Shown: one piece after another, positions 22,286-34,373 of the stretch
Layout of the letters: every line of letters starts with the position of its first letter
How positions within the stretch are numbered: the first letter of the stretch is position 1
Origin: Paramarasmius palmivorus
Lineage: Eukaryota; Basidiomycota; Agaricomycetes; Agaricales; Marasmiaceae
Assembly: GCA_037176845.1 (NCBI GenBank)
Contig: JAYKXP010000167.1
Location: forward strand, 1 to 64,000
Length of the DNA: 64,000 bases
Direction: 5' to 3'
The notes under the pieces: generated by a model
Seen by the model: only the letters and a program-made list of their open reading frames with translations
The model's database searches: none
What the model was told of the DNA's origin: nothing
Position numbers and translations under genes: made by a program

Positions 22286-23231
22286 TTTTGGGTGCCTGAC
22301 CTCAATTCTGAACTCCTCTTGGTGCTGGGATGCTTTCCTGAGGTGCTATTCATGTATTACTGCCTGTGTTACATAACTGTATAATACATTGGATTGAACA
22401 AGGTGTTGCACATACAGGAGTGCTTGGGCAAGTATATATTCATCATCTATACACCCTGGAGTGGGTTATGAGCAAGAATTAGCCCATCGCAATCATTCCC
22501 TGTGGTATAGTATTACCAATGTCCAAAAAAGCAAATTTAGCTGTAATCAATTTGGAAAAATAGGCAGCTCTCCAGGATTGTAAACCAAGCAAGGAGACAT
22601 ATATATCATCTCTGATTCACAATATCTAAGCACCAGCTGCACTTCATCCTATCCTGTAGTTTTATCCCCCTAATTTCAGAGATTTTCAGTATTTTTGATA
22701 TTTAAGCACCATGATCCCACTAATCTATGTACTATTTGGTGTCTCCAGGCTTGTATTTAATGTATCTAGGTCCTCCAACTTACCCCATGTCAATGTCTGG
22801 TCTGTAGCCCAAGATCCAATAGGCCATTTTCCTGAATTACCATATTTGGACCACTTTTTTTTGTATTCCAGAGGCATGCTTTTGGAACATATTAGAACAC
22901 ATTCCCTCAAAAATGCAATTTTTATAGCCCCCTAGCATGCTCCAATAGCCCCCTAATGCATTGATTATGGGTGGAAAATGATGAGGTAAGGCCACCTTCC
23001 ATTTTGGGAAGCTAAAAGGAGAGTAGGGAGGCATGCAGATGATGTCAGAAGGTGTGGAAATAAATTTTCCACAAGAAAAGCGCTCAAAAAGCACACTGTT
23101 ACATCATGGAAAGAGCACCTTCCATTTTGAGATGCCAAAAGTGGTGTGGGAATATCTCCAGATCTCAAAAAAGCAGCCTGTTCCCTTTCCAGAAGGTGTG
23201 GGAATGATCCTTCCTGATTTGGAAGCACCCA
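22286..23231 (-). repeat. Repeat D, copy 1 (partial)
   Basis: Reverse complement of the right half of the 47.7-49.65 kb repeat. Shared landmarks are TGTATTTTGGGTGCCTG at the outer end, AATACATTGGATTGAACAAGG, and GATGTCAGAAGGTGTGG. It diverges beyond about 23100. Coding potential is absent. Confidence 0.7.
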
Positions 23232-23260
23232 AAGCAGACAGTACCTCTTATCTGCCTTGA

Positions 23261-23507
23261 TTACTTGTCTCCTACTTTTGCAAAAGGAGTTATCCCGTAT
23301 CTTTGCAAATCCTGTGGTGAATACTGTCCTGCACTATTGTAAAAGTATAGCTGCATGTGGTGGATAGCTTTTCTTTCCTCATTGTATCTGGTGCTTGGAA
23401 CAAATTCAGGTGGATTTGTCGAGAGTGCTGGCATATCCACTAGTGGATCACTATATATGTGGCATTCTACTCTAAATTCTGAGGGCAAAGTAGCTTTGAC
23501 CGGTGTG
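23261..23507 (-). pseudogene. Weak retroelement-like coding fragment
   Basis: The minus frame reads PPEFVPSTRYNEERKAIHHM and later LQRYGITPFAKVGDK. The first block resembles the VPSxRxxEER linker that precedes RT in Agaricomycete Ty3 polyproteins. The match is short, and no RT or protease motif is next to it. Confidence 0.25.
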
Positions 23508-23534
23508 AGGCTTATAAAATGCTTGTGAATGAGC
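23508..23534 (-). repeat. Terminal fragment of LTR family A
   Basis: TGTGAGGCTTATAAAATGC and the following bases match the inverted last 27 bp of family A (end CATTTTATAAGCCTCACA). Confidence 0.55.
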
Positions 23535-23790
23535 GAAGAGTTGCATGTCGAGTACCATATCTTACTAGGGCTCAGAAGAGACAGAGGAAAGAGTGGGCAA
23601 GGAAATACAAGGGGTCTCAGTGGGATCTGAGGATCTATTCTGATAAGTGCTATGTCAGTTGTTGATCAAAATGGAGATCACTGGAGACATCTTCAAGGGC
23701 ACATTTGACGTGTCATAGTTCATGGATTATTCGCCAAAAATCCTTGGAAGATGGAATGGTGGAGCCAACAGGAGCACTATTAAAAGAAAG
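23535..23790 (+). pseudogene. Tc1/mariner-type transposase fragment
   Basis: The frame reads YLTRAQKRQRKEWARKYKGS, then WDLRIYSDKCYV, then a TGA at about 23658. An xRKEWA helix followed by W-x(5)-YSDE-like sequence is the hallmark of the first catalytic Asp region of Tc1-type DDE transposases. Here Asp is kept, and the usual following Glu is Lys. Downstream codons are scrambled by shifts. The N-terminal helix-turn-helix and the second and third catalytic residues are not visible, so it is a dead fragment. Confidence 0.5.
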
Positions 23791-25047
23791 GTAAGTAGTG
23801 GTCTGGTGAGTTGGCATAGGGTAATGGGATTACCTGAGAGGAAATCATCAACTAATGCTGGTTTGAGGAACAGCAGAGATTGACTTGGGTGGGCTTGCTA
23901 CACCTGTGTCAGTCTTGGATTGCTCTGGGTCTTTGGTAATAGATTCAAGGGAAGCCAGGGGAGAAGTTGCCCATTGATTTGAAGGGGAATGCCGTGCTGA
24001 CTGCCAGGGAGGTCTACATTGCAGAGGTGACTGGGGTGGGATACTGGCCCAGCAAGCAGTGGATTCTGACCTGGTGGATGGTGATGGCTGTTTTGCACTG
24101 ATCTTGTGTGGCTGTTTTACAGGTTTGTATGACTAAGCCAGGTCAGCTTTCTATTATGAGCCTGAGTTGGAGACAATGTCCACAGAGGTGTTCATGAGCT
24201 AAAGCAGGAGTTGTGGCACTATGTTCTGCAGCTGGTGGTGTGTCATTGACATGGAATCTTGGTCTGAATCTTCTGGGTTGGTTTTGTGGTTGGAAGCTTG
24301 GTTGTGGTCCAAGTGTTTGCAAGGTTTTTTGCTTTTGGTGGTAATTGGAATCTAGGTACAGGTGAATTGGCTGTCAAGGTGGAGGAGTGGTAATGTATGA
24401 TAACTCACCTGTATAACAACTTGTTTTTTCAGTCTTCTATGAGTTACAATCTCTTCCTTGGATTTAGATGTCAGGTTGACGGTCTTGATTCTCTTTGCAT
24501 GGTGCAGGGCTCTGTGTATGGCATAAATAAGGAAGATAGGAAAGATAGCATGTGTGGAGGTAATACTGACATTGACAGGACTGGATGGCCTTTTGTGCTT
24601 TACATTGGCGGAAGAGAATGGACTGGATTCTAATGCCTGACACTATACATTGAGGAGATTAGATCTAAAGAAATAAAGAATGGTTATGGATACCAACTGA
24701 GTTCTTATTGTTCTTGTGAACATGAGAGGTCAATGGATTCTGGGGTGCGGATTAGTGGGTGAATAATGTTGTTTAGTGGTGCTCACTTTTTCAGTGTGTT
24801 TTTGCTCTTTTCTGGCTTCAGCTTGGGGGGTCAAGACGGTTTCATTATACCATTGATCAAGAGTGTCGTATTTGGAATGTGTGAGGCCCATTGCTGCCAT
24901 GATGTGAGACTTTCTCTCAAGGGTTGTTTTGGAACAAGGTGTTTGGAGGTGCCACATTGAACACAACATATTGTAGTACCACCTTCAGGCATGGTATATT
25001 TCATACCACTGGCCTTGCAGGCTTGACACAGCTATATTGTAGGTTGT
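23791..25047. other. Decayed sequence without assignable gene
   Basis: Short open stretches on both strands (for example minus 24730-24969 with MAAMGLTHSKYDTLDQWYNE) have no recognised motif. Confidence 0.35.
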
Positions 25048-28000
25048 TGATATGCCTGACTTTAATCACTTTATTTTTGAATGCAAATACACTAGTTTTG
25101 CACTTTATTATTGTTGCATAAACCTATAATGGTTATAGAAGAACTAGTATAATCCCTGAATAGCTATTCATTGGACGGAAGGTGGTTTAGGTCGTCATAT
25201 TAGTGGATATTGGTATATGGTACGCCCCACATGGGTATCTGGCCACTGCTAGTACTTCTACCAGTGGTTGTCTAAGTACAAAACTGTAGGAAGAAGGCCC
25301 ATAAGTGAATTCACTTCAGATGACACCTAGATTACCTACCAGACACACCCAAGGGATACTTTCAAGTTTATTCACCCCTTTATACACACTAGAGAGTTAT
25401 ACTAGCTCGGACATCACTTAGGACTGATGGCAGAGGGGGAAACTGATCGGAAATCACTGATGCCAGATACGGTGTGAGGGTACCAGAACGAAATCGCTGA
25501 AAAACAGTTGTTTTGACACTAATTGTTGTGTTCAGAATCACACTAGTACATCATACTAAGTACTATATGGACTTGGCATCACTGCTAGAAACCTAGTAGT
25601 GCACATATGACGAAGAATAAGATAGGCATGCACTGCGTAGTGAATACTAGCTATGCGTGCATAGTTGAAGACATGCTACTATACATAGTAGACTTCCTAG
25701 TAGGTCATATGGCTACACTATACTTGCACTATGGGACATATGAGATGGGATAGTGAACGAGGACCAACTACCATGGTGTAGAAGGGACCCTAGGGGACAA
25801 ATCAGAGCTATATACCAAATACAGTAGAAGCTGGAGGTGCGAGTCACCTTTGAGAGCAGAGTTACCTGGATTGGAAATGTCTAAGTGACCAGGTCATTGA
25901 TACGAGGACCATATGGGGGCTTAACAGCTTTCCCATATCAATCAGAATATCCCTCGAGCTTCGAGTTGGGATTCCTACTGCTAGTGCAGACACTAGCGAG
26001 GGACATATAGTCCTATAACAAGGAAACAGATAGGATTCTGTGCCAGGACTGTCCTAGGACATAGAAATATAATATAGAACTACAAGGGCATAGAGCCTAC
26101 CTTCCTTGGATATGAATCCAAAGTGTTTCAGTCGAGATTGGACTCCTAGCAAGTTCCAAGCGGAATAACTATGTCCTAGCACCGATATCCAAAATGTACC
26201 ATGCAGAACAGCGCCTCCGCGCGCCACTTCCTAGCAACCAAAAAGTAATATTACTCGCAGTCCTGCAAAATAATGTCGAATTCTGACCAATATATATCCA
26301 CACCTTTCTTTTCTGGTAGATACTTACTTCATATAGACAGAATCCTCTCCTCGTTCTTATTTCTTGCATAGTTACTATTACTTTATTGTGTCCACTCTCA
26401 CTTATATGTAAAATATGTACGCTCACGGGTATATAAGCAGCAGGGTTTCCCCTAGGAAGCTCTCAAGCAATTACCCCACTATATACGTAGCCCTAGTGCA
26501 CCAATAGCAGAGTTCTTGTCTTCTATCGTTGACCATAGAGGCGACATGTGCTTAGAAAATAAACTTAGAAAATAAACCTTTGAAAAGCCCTTCTCTATAT
26601 TGAACTAAATGTGAAATTAGAACCTTGAGATACCCATAGGACAGAGCTAGTTCATCTAGACTTTTTGGATAGGATTGATTGTTTCAGGACTAGTGTGGAG
26701 CCCCACTAGATCCCTTTTCACTTGGTGTGGAGCCCCACTAGCTTATAGGTGGCCTGGTTGTTGTGCTAGTTCAACTAGTGTAACCAGTGCCTTTCATAGG
26801 AACAATAGGTCTTTACCCTTGTCAGGCTCGATAGGTTATTTTGCGTCATAGGAACGTATAGGAATAGTTTTAGATAGGTTTATAGGTTGGCTCGCGTTGT
26901 CTTGATCATATCGAGACCATATTATCATATTACATTGTTTCATTCATCACTCGTACACTTCCCTTGTGTCCTAGTGCTTTGTAGACGTTCCACTAGTGTG
27001 CTAGTTGATTTCTTGTGTCGATTGTACGGTTCCTTTGACAATGTCGAACCCCACTCGCACAACTTGGCATATATATTTCGCTCGTACACAAGTGTTTTAT
27101 AAGCCTCACAACGGCAAGGGTCTAGAGACCTGTTGGCCAAAGTTGAACCTATTAATCAGAGCGGAGGCAAAGCTGTTCAAACTGTTGTTACGGTGGTGGA
27201 AGCAGATTCCCTCTGATATACCTTATTAGAACATGTCTACATGGAGTGGATAAGAAAATTTAGAGGCAGCATTATGTGGAGGAACAGTGTTGAGCAATAA
27301 GGAGCTTGGCAGAACCTTGCCAGGCCTCTGATTGGTGGAAAAGTGCTTGGTGCATGGAAAAGAAAATTTTATAAAGGCTAAATGCCTACCTGTCAGCCAG
27401 AATTCAACTCCTGTACCTTAAAATAGAGGGTTACCACTCAACAGTCATGCTATATGCGCCATATATGAACATTGTGACCTATAGATTTATCTGATGTCTA
27501 TTTTATCACCGTATCTCTCTCCTGACTCTGTTTCCGTCTCTTTTCCATCTCGTTCCACAGTTATTTCAGCTCAGATTACCTATTATTTAGTTTATTCACC
27601 TTAGACAGTATAAAAACAACACTGAATGTATGGGGACTGCAGAGGATTCTGCCCCCCACTTGCATGTTACATGTTGTATGTGGCTATTATACAAATAGAT
27701 TGCTATTGTCAATCAGAACTCTATCCAAGTCAGGCCCTAGCCTTATTGAGAGGACTAGTTGAGATCTTACTGCACACAAGAACTTGAGAGGTTGCAATAA
27801 AGACCAAGTTGTTGGCTTTGTGTATTGCCTACACTTCTCCTATTAGTGAAACTTTATACCAGTTTGTCTTGGTGACGTTCTGGAAGTGTTCTTACTATTA
27901 GGTTACACTTTAGCATCATAGAGAAGGCCTCAGTTTTGGTGATTGAGCTTCCTTGCTTGCATGCTTTATAGAAGGCAGTTTCGGTGGCTGTTTTCCAGCA

Positions 28001-28262
28001 GTTGTGCTGTAGTTTTACCTTAGAGAGAGTCAGATCACTTAAGGCAGTTTAGATCTAACCAAGATCAGCTTCATATAGCCCTTGGCGCCTTATTTCCAAG
28101 CTTATAGAAGCAAGGACAACCCTACCATGCATCTATCCAGGTGTATATTCCTAGAACTTTGATGAATAGAAGTGATTTTACCCCTCTTGAGACCAAGCTT
28201 GAGTAGATATCTCTAAGTGCAGCAACTCTGATCACACCTAACTATACTTGCACAACTACACC
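25048..28262 (+). repeat. Repeat B, copy 1, interrupted by LTR family A
   Basis: Starts TGATATGCCTGAC and, after removing the nested LTR (25473-27110), follows the same order of landmarks as the inverted copy at 43113-44802: CACATGGGTATCTGGCCAC, GGAGGCAAAGCTGTT with GGAAGCAGAT, an ATTCAACTCCTG palindrome, GACAGTATA, TGTATGTGGCT, and CTTGCACAACTA at the end. Total length without the nest is about 1.57 kb. Parts of B look formerly coding (GGKAVQTVVTVVEAD), but no family is recognised. Exact ends are uncertain. Confidence 0.6.
25473..27110 (+). mobile_element. Solo LTR, family A, with target duplication
   Basis: 1638 bp from TGTGAGGGTACC to AAGCCTCACA, with 7-bp inverted ends TGTGAGG/CCTCACA. 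It is flanked by ACGG at 25469-25472 and 27111-27114, a 4-bp target-site duplication. It carries two AAAATAAAC words near 26557-26578 that may serve as polyadenylation signals, and a duplicated GTGTGGAGCCCCACTAG block (26693, 26721). No open polyprotein lies inside, so it is a solo LTR left by recombination. Confidence 0.8.
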
Positions 28263-29235
28263 ACAGTAGAGTGCTTTTGTACACTGAGAGCAGTCACAGT
28301 ATTAGGTGATTTCACTGAAACTAAGTGGTATCATCATTATAGTTGCTTTGCAAGGATTGTGTGGGATTTACCTTTGAGGCATTCTTTTAAAGCCACTTAG
28401 CTGCATGTTGGACATCGCACTTGGGCCATAATTCTTTGAACTGGGCCTTTTGCTTAGGTGTGGTGATTGGACCAGGACTGGGAGAGGCCATGAGATGGGC
28501 ATGTCATAGTGGGTAAGAGAGCTTGGATGTTGGATCAATGGTAGATACTAAGATAAGCCCAATAGGATATTTGTGTTCATTGAATAAAGTATCAGTAAAA
28601 GGGTGAAAGAGCAGCAGTATAGAGTATCATTAGAGGCTTATATATTATAATATTACAACATGGAAATCTACAGAGAGAAATGTGCCTGATACCAAAAATA
28701 CTCTGGTGAATACAGCTACTATGTAACAAGCTAGTCATTCCCTTTTTGTCATTGGCGTAATTGTGAAAGAAAAACTGACACATTGTGTCTCTGTGTTGGA
28801 TGAGGAACATGTCCAGGGCAGGCTGTAGGTGTTGGCAGTGGAATGGTCCTGGGTGTGTGTTCTACCACAGGGTAAGGGAACGGAGGACGGGGGAGATTAG
28901 TTTTGAGAAACAATCAGATCCATGCAGTGTCTGCAATCTTGGTGGATGTGGTTTGCAGAGGTTGCTTGATAATGATGGTGAGATTTTCAAGGAGGGGAAG
29001 TCATATACATGGTCTAGTATATCAATACAGGTTGCCAGCATGAGCATCTGGGCATTCAATTGTCAGTGTGGCTGAGTGTAGGCTGGGAAGGAGATAGAGA
29101 ATGGGAAGAATGTTCTGCTAACTGGTGGTCAAGTGAAGTGTTGTCACTTGGAGAAGGGGTGAGGAAAACAATAGTGCTAGAGATTGGTACTGCACCAAGG
29201 TCACAGATCCAAGGTAAGGTTACCATGGGCTCACT
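28263..29235. other. No intact gene; possible 3' remains of the F-box-like gene
   Basis: Minus-strand runs such as LKNLTIIIKQPLQTTSTKI suggest leucine-rich coding debris downstream of the pseudogene at 29236, but frames are broken and no end can be set. Confidence 0.3.
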
Positions 29236-29766
29236 TTAGGAGAGAATAATAAAAAGGTGCTCTATATGGAGGTCTGTGGTGTGTGCCTCTGCTTGAATCT
29301 TAATGTGGGACAGCGAAACTAGGATGTTGTTGGAAATGAAGGTGTCAATGACCTGTGCAGCTGTCTCAGGGTTACAGTTATTACCCTGGACTGTAAGTGT
29401 GTTCCAAGGCCTAGTGAGGAGGAGAGCAATGCATGGACATGGTGGGAAGGGGTTGAGAGTGAGGGAGTTGAAATGTATGGAGACTTTGAGAGGTGCTCAA
29501 GCATGTTCAACAAGAAAGGCAAGGAAATTGAGAGCATTGTGGTTATGAGGACATGTGTCAATGTATATGGCAATTTGGTTGAGCGGAGCAATATGTAGTG
29601 TAGTTGTATGGAACTTCCAACAAATGCTAGTAAGATGATGGAGTATGCATTGATGTGTTGAGGTGTTGATCAATATAGGTGTAGATAGAAGGGCATGTTG
29701 AGTTATCTTGGTGATCAACTCAGCAGGGAACATGTCTATGGTAGTGAGCCATGATATTTTGGTCAT
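29236..29766 (-). pseudogene. F-box-like protein remnant with one in-frame stop
   Basis: ATG at 29766 opens a 177-codon frame with a single interior TGA at 29497-29499; reading resumes in the same frame as PLKVSIHFNSLTLNPFPPCP and goes to TAA at 29236-29238. The start reads MFPAELITKITQHALLS, then ICWKFHTTTLHIAPL. The FPxELIxxI...W.F motif followed by an xAPL step resembles the F-box fold used to dock substrates to SCF ubiquitin ligases; expanded, low-similarity F-box families are common in mushrooms. The usual leucine-rich C-terminal part is missing or frame-shifted downstream. The call rests on about 40 residues and is moderate. Confidence 0.4.
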
Positions 29767-29939
29767 GTATTGGATCTAGGGAAGGTGCTATTCAGATAGT
29801 CTGGTATGAATGGGAGGGTATACAGACTTTGCTGGAGGAATATGTGTCAGGGGAGAATGATGGATGAGCTCAAAGAAAATTTTTGAACAATCTGGATCAA
29901 CACAGACAAACTGAGCATCTCAGTGTGTGTATGCTAAGT

Positions 29940-30490
29940 GGATAGTAGAGGTAGAAATGTCAGTGTTACAACACTGAGAGACATGTCAGCAAGTGGAGGC
30001 TGAGATAGGAAAGGTATAACAGCTTGGTGAAGAGATGCTGAGATATTAAAGGTCAAATATCCCAGTAAGAATATGCTGAGTTGGTAGAGAGGAGACATCT
30101 CAGCAATGATATGCTGAGATATGGAAGGTATAACGACTCAGCAAAGAGACGCTGAGATGTCAAAGGTCGAATGTCCCAGCAATGGGACACTGAGTTTCGA
30201 GAGGTGAGATATCTCAGCATTGAATTACTGAGGTATAGAAGGTGTAAGAACTTAGTGAAGAGATGCTGAGAGCCATAAAGGTAAGATATGTCAGAGGTGT
30301 CAGTAATGATACACTGTGTTCTGGAAGAGGTAAAATATGTGGGTGATGAGACGCGGGGTTGGCAGAGTAGAGAATGACAGCAAGAAGATGCTGAGTTGCT
30401 TGGAGTGGTATATCTGAGCAAAGAGATGCTGAGTTCTGGCTGAGGGATGACAGTAAGAACACACTGAGTCTTGAACTGAGCAAGTTTACC
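29940..30490. repeat. Degenerate minisatellite, unit about 39 bp
   Basis: GCTGAG or ACTGAG words recur about every 39-41 bases (30027, 30067, 30108, 30150, 30188, 30227 and on), with intervening AGCAAAGAGATGCTGAG and GGAAGGTATAAC segments. Roughly a dozen diverged copies are seen. Confidence 0.75.
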
Positions 30491-31030
30491 TACATTGTGT
30501 CTTAGTGTATGAACACTGAGGTCTGAACAAAGGTGGTTGTATTTGTCATGATTGTCACGTTCATGCCGCAGGGAAGACAGAGACTACTCCATCAGAGAAG
30601 AGAGAAGATAGAGCAGTGTGAACGACACTACTAGTGGTTGATTTTCTGCCTAAAGCTACAGTACTGGAATACATGACAGTTTATATACTGAGTAATGTAC
30701 CAGGGGCTGGAAGGGATGTGACGGCCCGGGATGATCTGATGACTACTAGGCAGAGTAGATGGAAGAGATATAGAAGTCATATGGTGCATGGAGTATAAAG
30801 GAATGTATATATGAGGAATAGATGCCAAGATGATAGGAGAAAGGTCAGGATATGGTAGATAAGTGCTCTGAGGTTCCGGAATACTGTGGGAAAATAGCCC
30901 GGAGGGTCCGGAAGACAAGGATAACGCTCCGGAAGGGCATGGGAAAACTCCGGAGGCAAAACATCGGAAGCAGGAAGGAAACTAGTGAAAATAGTACCGG
31001 AAGACAGGGAAATGAGTAGGAGTTTGCACG
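30491..31030. other. No gene; cluster of TCCGGA palindromes
   Basis: TCCGGA occurs at 30875, 30907, 30928 and 30949, with near matches at 30963 and 30996. The step between the second, third and fourth is exactly 21 bp. The surrounding sequence looks regulatory or LTR-like, but no ends were found. Confidence 0.45.
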
Positions 31031-32337
31031 GTCATTACAATGATTGATATTACCAGTCCAAGATACATGCCAGGCATGGTATCTAATTTATGACAGGTGT
31101 GGGGAAGTTAGCTGTTTTTGTCACAGCTGCCTATCCACAGGATCACCAGTGAGGCTAATATTCTTTTTTCCCTCTTTTTTTATTAGGCTTCCCATCTCCA
31201 AGGCATGTAAACTCTCCTCGGGTCAATCTCTCTCTTTCAAGATCAGCCAATCAACAATGGTGTTGGTCTGGGTGAAGCTATGGTCTCAGGAACTTAGTAC
31301 AAAATTTACATGCAAAGGTGTGTGACTGTCAAGTCCAAAAGTCTTGAGACTACTGAGAAGCTTTCTAGCAGTGTGATTAAACCATGACCTGCAAAAGTCT
31401 AGGCATCCCCTTGAACACACCCTCTCCATTCTCCATTGAAAAATGTGCAAAACTCATTATGCTGGTGGACAGGTTTACAATATTGTGCATACTCAACTCC
31501 CTGGGAATATGCAGGTTGTGCAAGCCTTGTCTGCATGATGATTCACTTGTTCAATTATCAGCCTCTGGCCAGACTTGTTCAGTCTCTGTGGCTCACCATA
31601 CCTGACATGCCAGAGAAATTATTGAATCAAGGATCCAGAGCTAGCTATGGCAACACATTTGTTGCTGGATATCCTAATCACATGGAGGTGCTTGATGATC
31701 CACCTGCCAACATATGCCTCTCAGGCCCTGTAATTATGTGTAGATACAATAGGAACACCTTGTACATTCTATCATATGAATACATGTCTATTTTCCTCTC
31801 CACAATTATCATTGACATTGTGAACTAAACTCCTCTTGAAATGGCATGATCTGATCATAATGTGACATTATGCACTAGTGCCCAATGTAATAAGCTTAAG
31901 CACTTGGAGCATCCCAGAATTATTTTCTTCTCTATCTTCTTCACATACTTGAGCAACCTCCAAAACATAGATATGAAGTCCTAGTAGCATTCACAACCAA
32001 ATCCTAAAATCTGGGGTTAAACCAACTGAAAATGAAAAAGTCAGACACCTTTATTCCACACTCTGTTCATGATTTACTACACACCTACAACCTAACTTCT
32101 ATGCCACAGGTTGGACTCTACTGCACCAAGCCAGAAATCCATGAAGCCAACTGCCAAAAGAGTGCTAAGTCATATGAAAAGTATGCTCTTTACTTTTATT
32201 CTCATTTACATGCTCTCATTTACATATCATTCATCTATGACAGACATAAAGTTGAGATCAGCAAGCAGTGTAAGGTCGTGTAGGAAAGAAGAAACTAACA
32301 GCTTGCTGAAAGAAGAGTGGATTGAGGAGGTATGGTA
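31031..32337. other. Gene debris, not assignable
   Basis: Plus-strand frames at 31384-31605 and 31436-31828 overlap in different frames (SYGNTFVAGYPNHMEVLDDP is the most protein-like run). A possible short exon, KPTAKRVLSHMKS, is followed by a GTATGC...ACAG intron near 32180-32241. No family is recognised. Confidence 0.3.
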
Positions 32338-33255
32338 ATATGCCTGACTTTTAAACCTTACTTTTCAATCGCATTATTGCACCTTTATCACTTTAATATT
32401 CATGAATTATGGCTATAGGAGGACTAGTATGAGCCCTGAATAGCTAGTCAAAGTCAGGATAGTCACTACTGAGGTGATATTAGTAGAGAATGGTTACATG
32501 GTATGCCACACATGGGTATCTGGCCACTACTAGTAGTCATATGAGCAGTCTAGTAATGATGATTGCCTCCTGAGACCTGTAGGGAGCAAGTACAGAGGTA
32601 ATTTCACCTTGTATGACACCTTAATAACTTCCTAGACCTTATATCCAAGAGACTCTTTTATTTTGTATAGTGATTTCACTTCATTTTGACCACCAGTGGG
32701 CTGCAAAGGTTCAGGGGACAAATCAGGATGACACACAGAATGGCAAAATCGGTCCAAGTGGTCCAATAAAGCTATGCAGGTTCAGACCAAGTCTAGACTC
32801 ATGGATAAAGGTTTTTCCTATGATCAGGAAAAGCTGTACAACAATGGCAATGCCTGAATTCCAAATAAATGGAAGCAGATATGTCAGATATACCATTTAT
32901 AGAGCGTTCTGCCCGATTTGGGACACTGAAATAACCTATCTAAGCCAAGGTTTTGGCTGACTAAGCACCAAGAGAGTGCTATCACTTCAAAAATGTGTCC
33001 TATTGGTGGATAGATATCTTGGCACATGAAGAGGAAAATTTCTACAGGCTAAACAACACAGGATTCAACTCCTGCGCCTAAATATAGAATATGATATTTA
33101 TTGTCACACTCAGAACAACTTATATGGATGTTGTGACCTCTAGATTTCCCTGATATGTCTATTTCTTTGTCTTATCTCTCTCTCTGTTCCTTTTCCATTG
33201 TGTTCCATCCATTTTCTAAGTTATATTACCTATTATTCTAGTAATTTCCACCTTT
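32338..33255 (+). repeat. Repeat B, copy 2 (3' truncated)
   Basis: Runs from TATGCCTGACTTTTAAACC through CTAGTATGAGCCCTGAATAG, CACACATGGGTATCTGGCC, AGGATTCAACTCCTG and TTATATTACCTATTATTCTAG. It lacks the last 0.6 kb present in copies 1 and 3. Confidence 0.65.
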
Positions 33256-33270
33256 GTATCCTGGCTAGAC

Positions 33271-33320
33271 CATCTCATCAGATGCCATCATCCAGGCATA
33301 TCAAGGCATCTGATGAGATG
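33271..33320. repeat. 50-bp hairpin, 16-bp perfect arms
   Basis: CATCTCATCAGATGCC at 33271-33286 pairs with GGCATCTGATGAGATG at 33305-33320 around an 18-nt loop. An outer CCTGG...CCAGG pair extends it. Confidence 0.8.
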
Positions 33321-33793
33321 CAACCAGGCTTAGGGAGCTGCACCTCGCTGCACCCCTCCTCTGCACCCTACTGCACCTCTTCAACCTATCTCTAAGGCCC
33401 TTAAAAATCTTCGAAGTCCTTCAGAGTGCTTCTGGTGGAGTTTGCCGCCCATGCTTGTGACCTTCTCAGTGGCTCTGGTTCTGCAACTTCTTCTCTTGGT
33501 CACCATTCCCACCGTTGTTGTTGTCATCAAACACTTGTCGTCACCGTTGTCTCTTGCTCATTGTCGTCAGGTATGTCTTTGACTTTCTATACATGATCCC
33601 TCAGCTTATGTCTCTCAAAGTCTTTACAGTAGATTATATAGTCTTCAGCATGTATTCCAAAAGTGTTTAATACACCAGATTTCAACAATTCCTTTGCCCG
33701 CACACAAATCTACTCATTGAGTGAAAGACTACCAGGACAAACCACTACTTTCTACTCTTTTCTTTACTCTTTAATTTACCCTCTGTCCCCTTA
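33321..33793. other. No gene called
   Basis: CTGCACC repeats at 33345-33378 and GTTGTTGTTGTC-like repeats near 33512. On the minus strand it may hold an intron and 3' exon debris of the gene to the right (a GTAAGG donor would start at the MITE junction). Confidence 0.3.
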
Positions 33794-34373
33794 CAGTCAT
33801 TGGCGCCTCCTTTAGACATGATACCTCCTTTAGACAGTCCCTCGTACCATGCCCATATGTTCATTTTTGACCTTCAAATTCTTTTGACGTATGTGTATTG
33901 CATGTATGACAGTCTTGTGATTTTTGCAGGATATTTGTGGCATTCAAAAAAATACAGAAAATCAGAAACCATCCTGGAGCCATTTTTACGATTTTTACTA
34001 CAACAAGGTGAGTCCCAATGACCTCAAAAAAATTAGGATGCATGGATTATATTGTATAAAAGTGATTTGAATGCTTTCCCAAATGTTGGGGAGGTGTGTG
34101 GAAGCACAGGAAAATGTTATGCTGAAATGCGACCTCCCATCACGCCAAATTTGGCGGAGTGTCTAAAGGACTGACGGAGCGATGATAAGGGAATTTTTCA
34201 CTGATAACACCCATCGGAGCATTCAACACAACTTGATATCATATATTATAGCCTAAGTATGTTCAAAGCAATAGTATACTGCTGACTATGTATTTTGAAT
34301 GGCGGAAAAAGCTGTAGTTTTGTGTTCCGGGACGTAACTACATTTCACTGTCCAAAGGAGGCGCCAATGACTG
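33794..34373. mobile_element. Tc1/mariner-type MITE, 580 bp, TA duplication
   Basis: The inverted ends read CAGTCATTGGCGCCTCCTTT from the left and the same from the right on the other strand (20 bp perfect, then AGACA against GGACA). TA flanks both sides (33792-33793 and 34374-34375). CAGT-initial inverted repeats with a TA duplication are the signature of the Tc1/mariner superfamily. No transposase frame is inside, so it depends on one elsewhere. Its right end supplies the last codons and stop of the minus-strand gene next door. Confidence 0.85.

Noticed and set aside
26169..26426. Minus frame repeated at 36415-36642
   Set aside because: Shared only because both lie in LTR family A, and its product has no domain features.
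29940..30490. CRISPR-like spacing of repeated words
   Set aside because: Units are degenerate, adjacent rather than spacer-separated, and the genome is fungal; a minisatellite explains it.
31436..31828. 130-codon frame
   Set aside because: Overlaps another open frame, with no motif, no splice partners and Cys/Trp-rich chance composition; kept only as debris.
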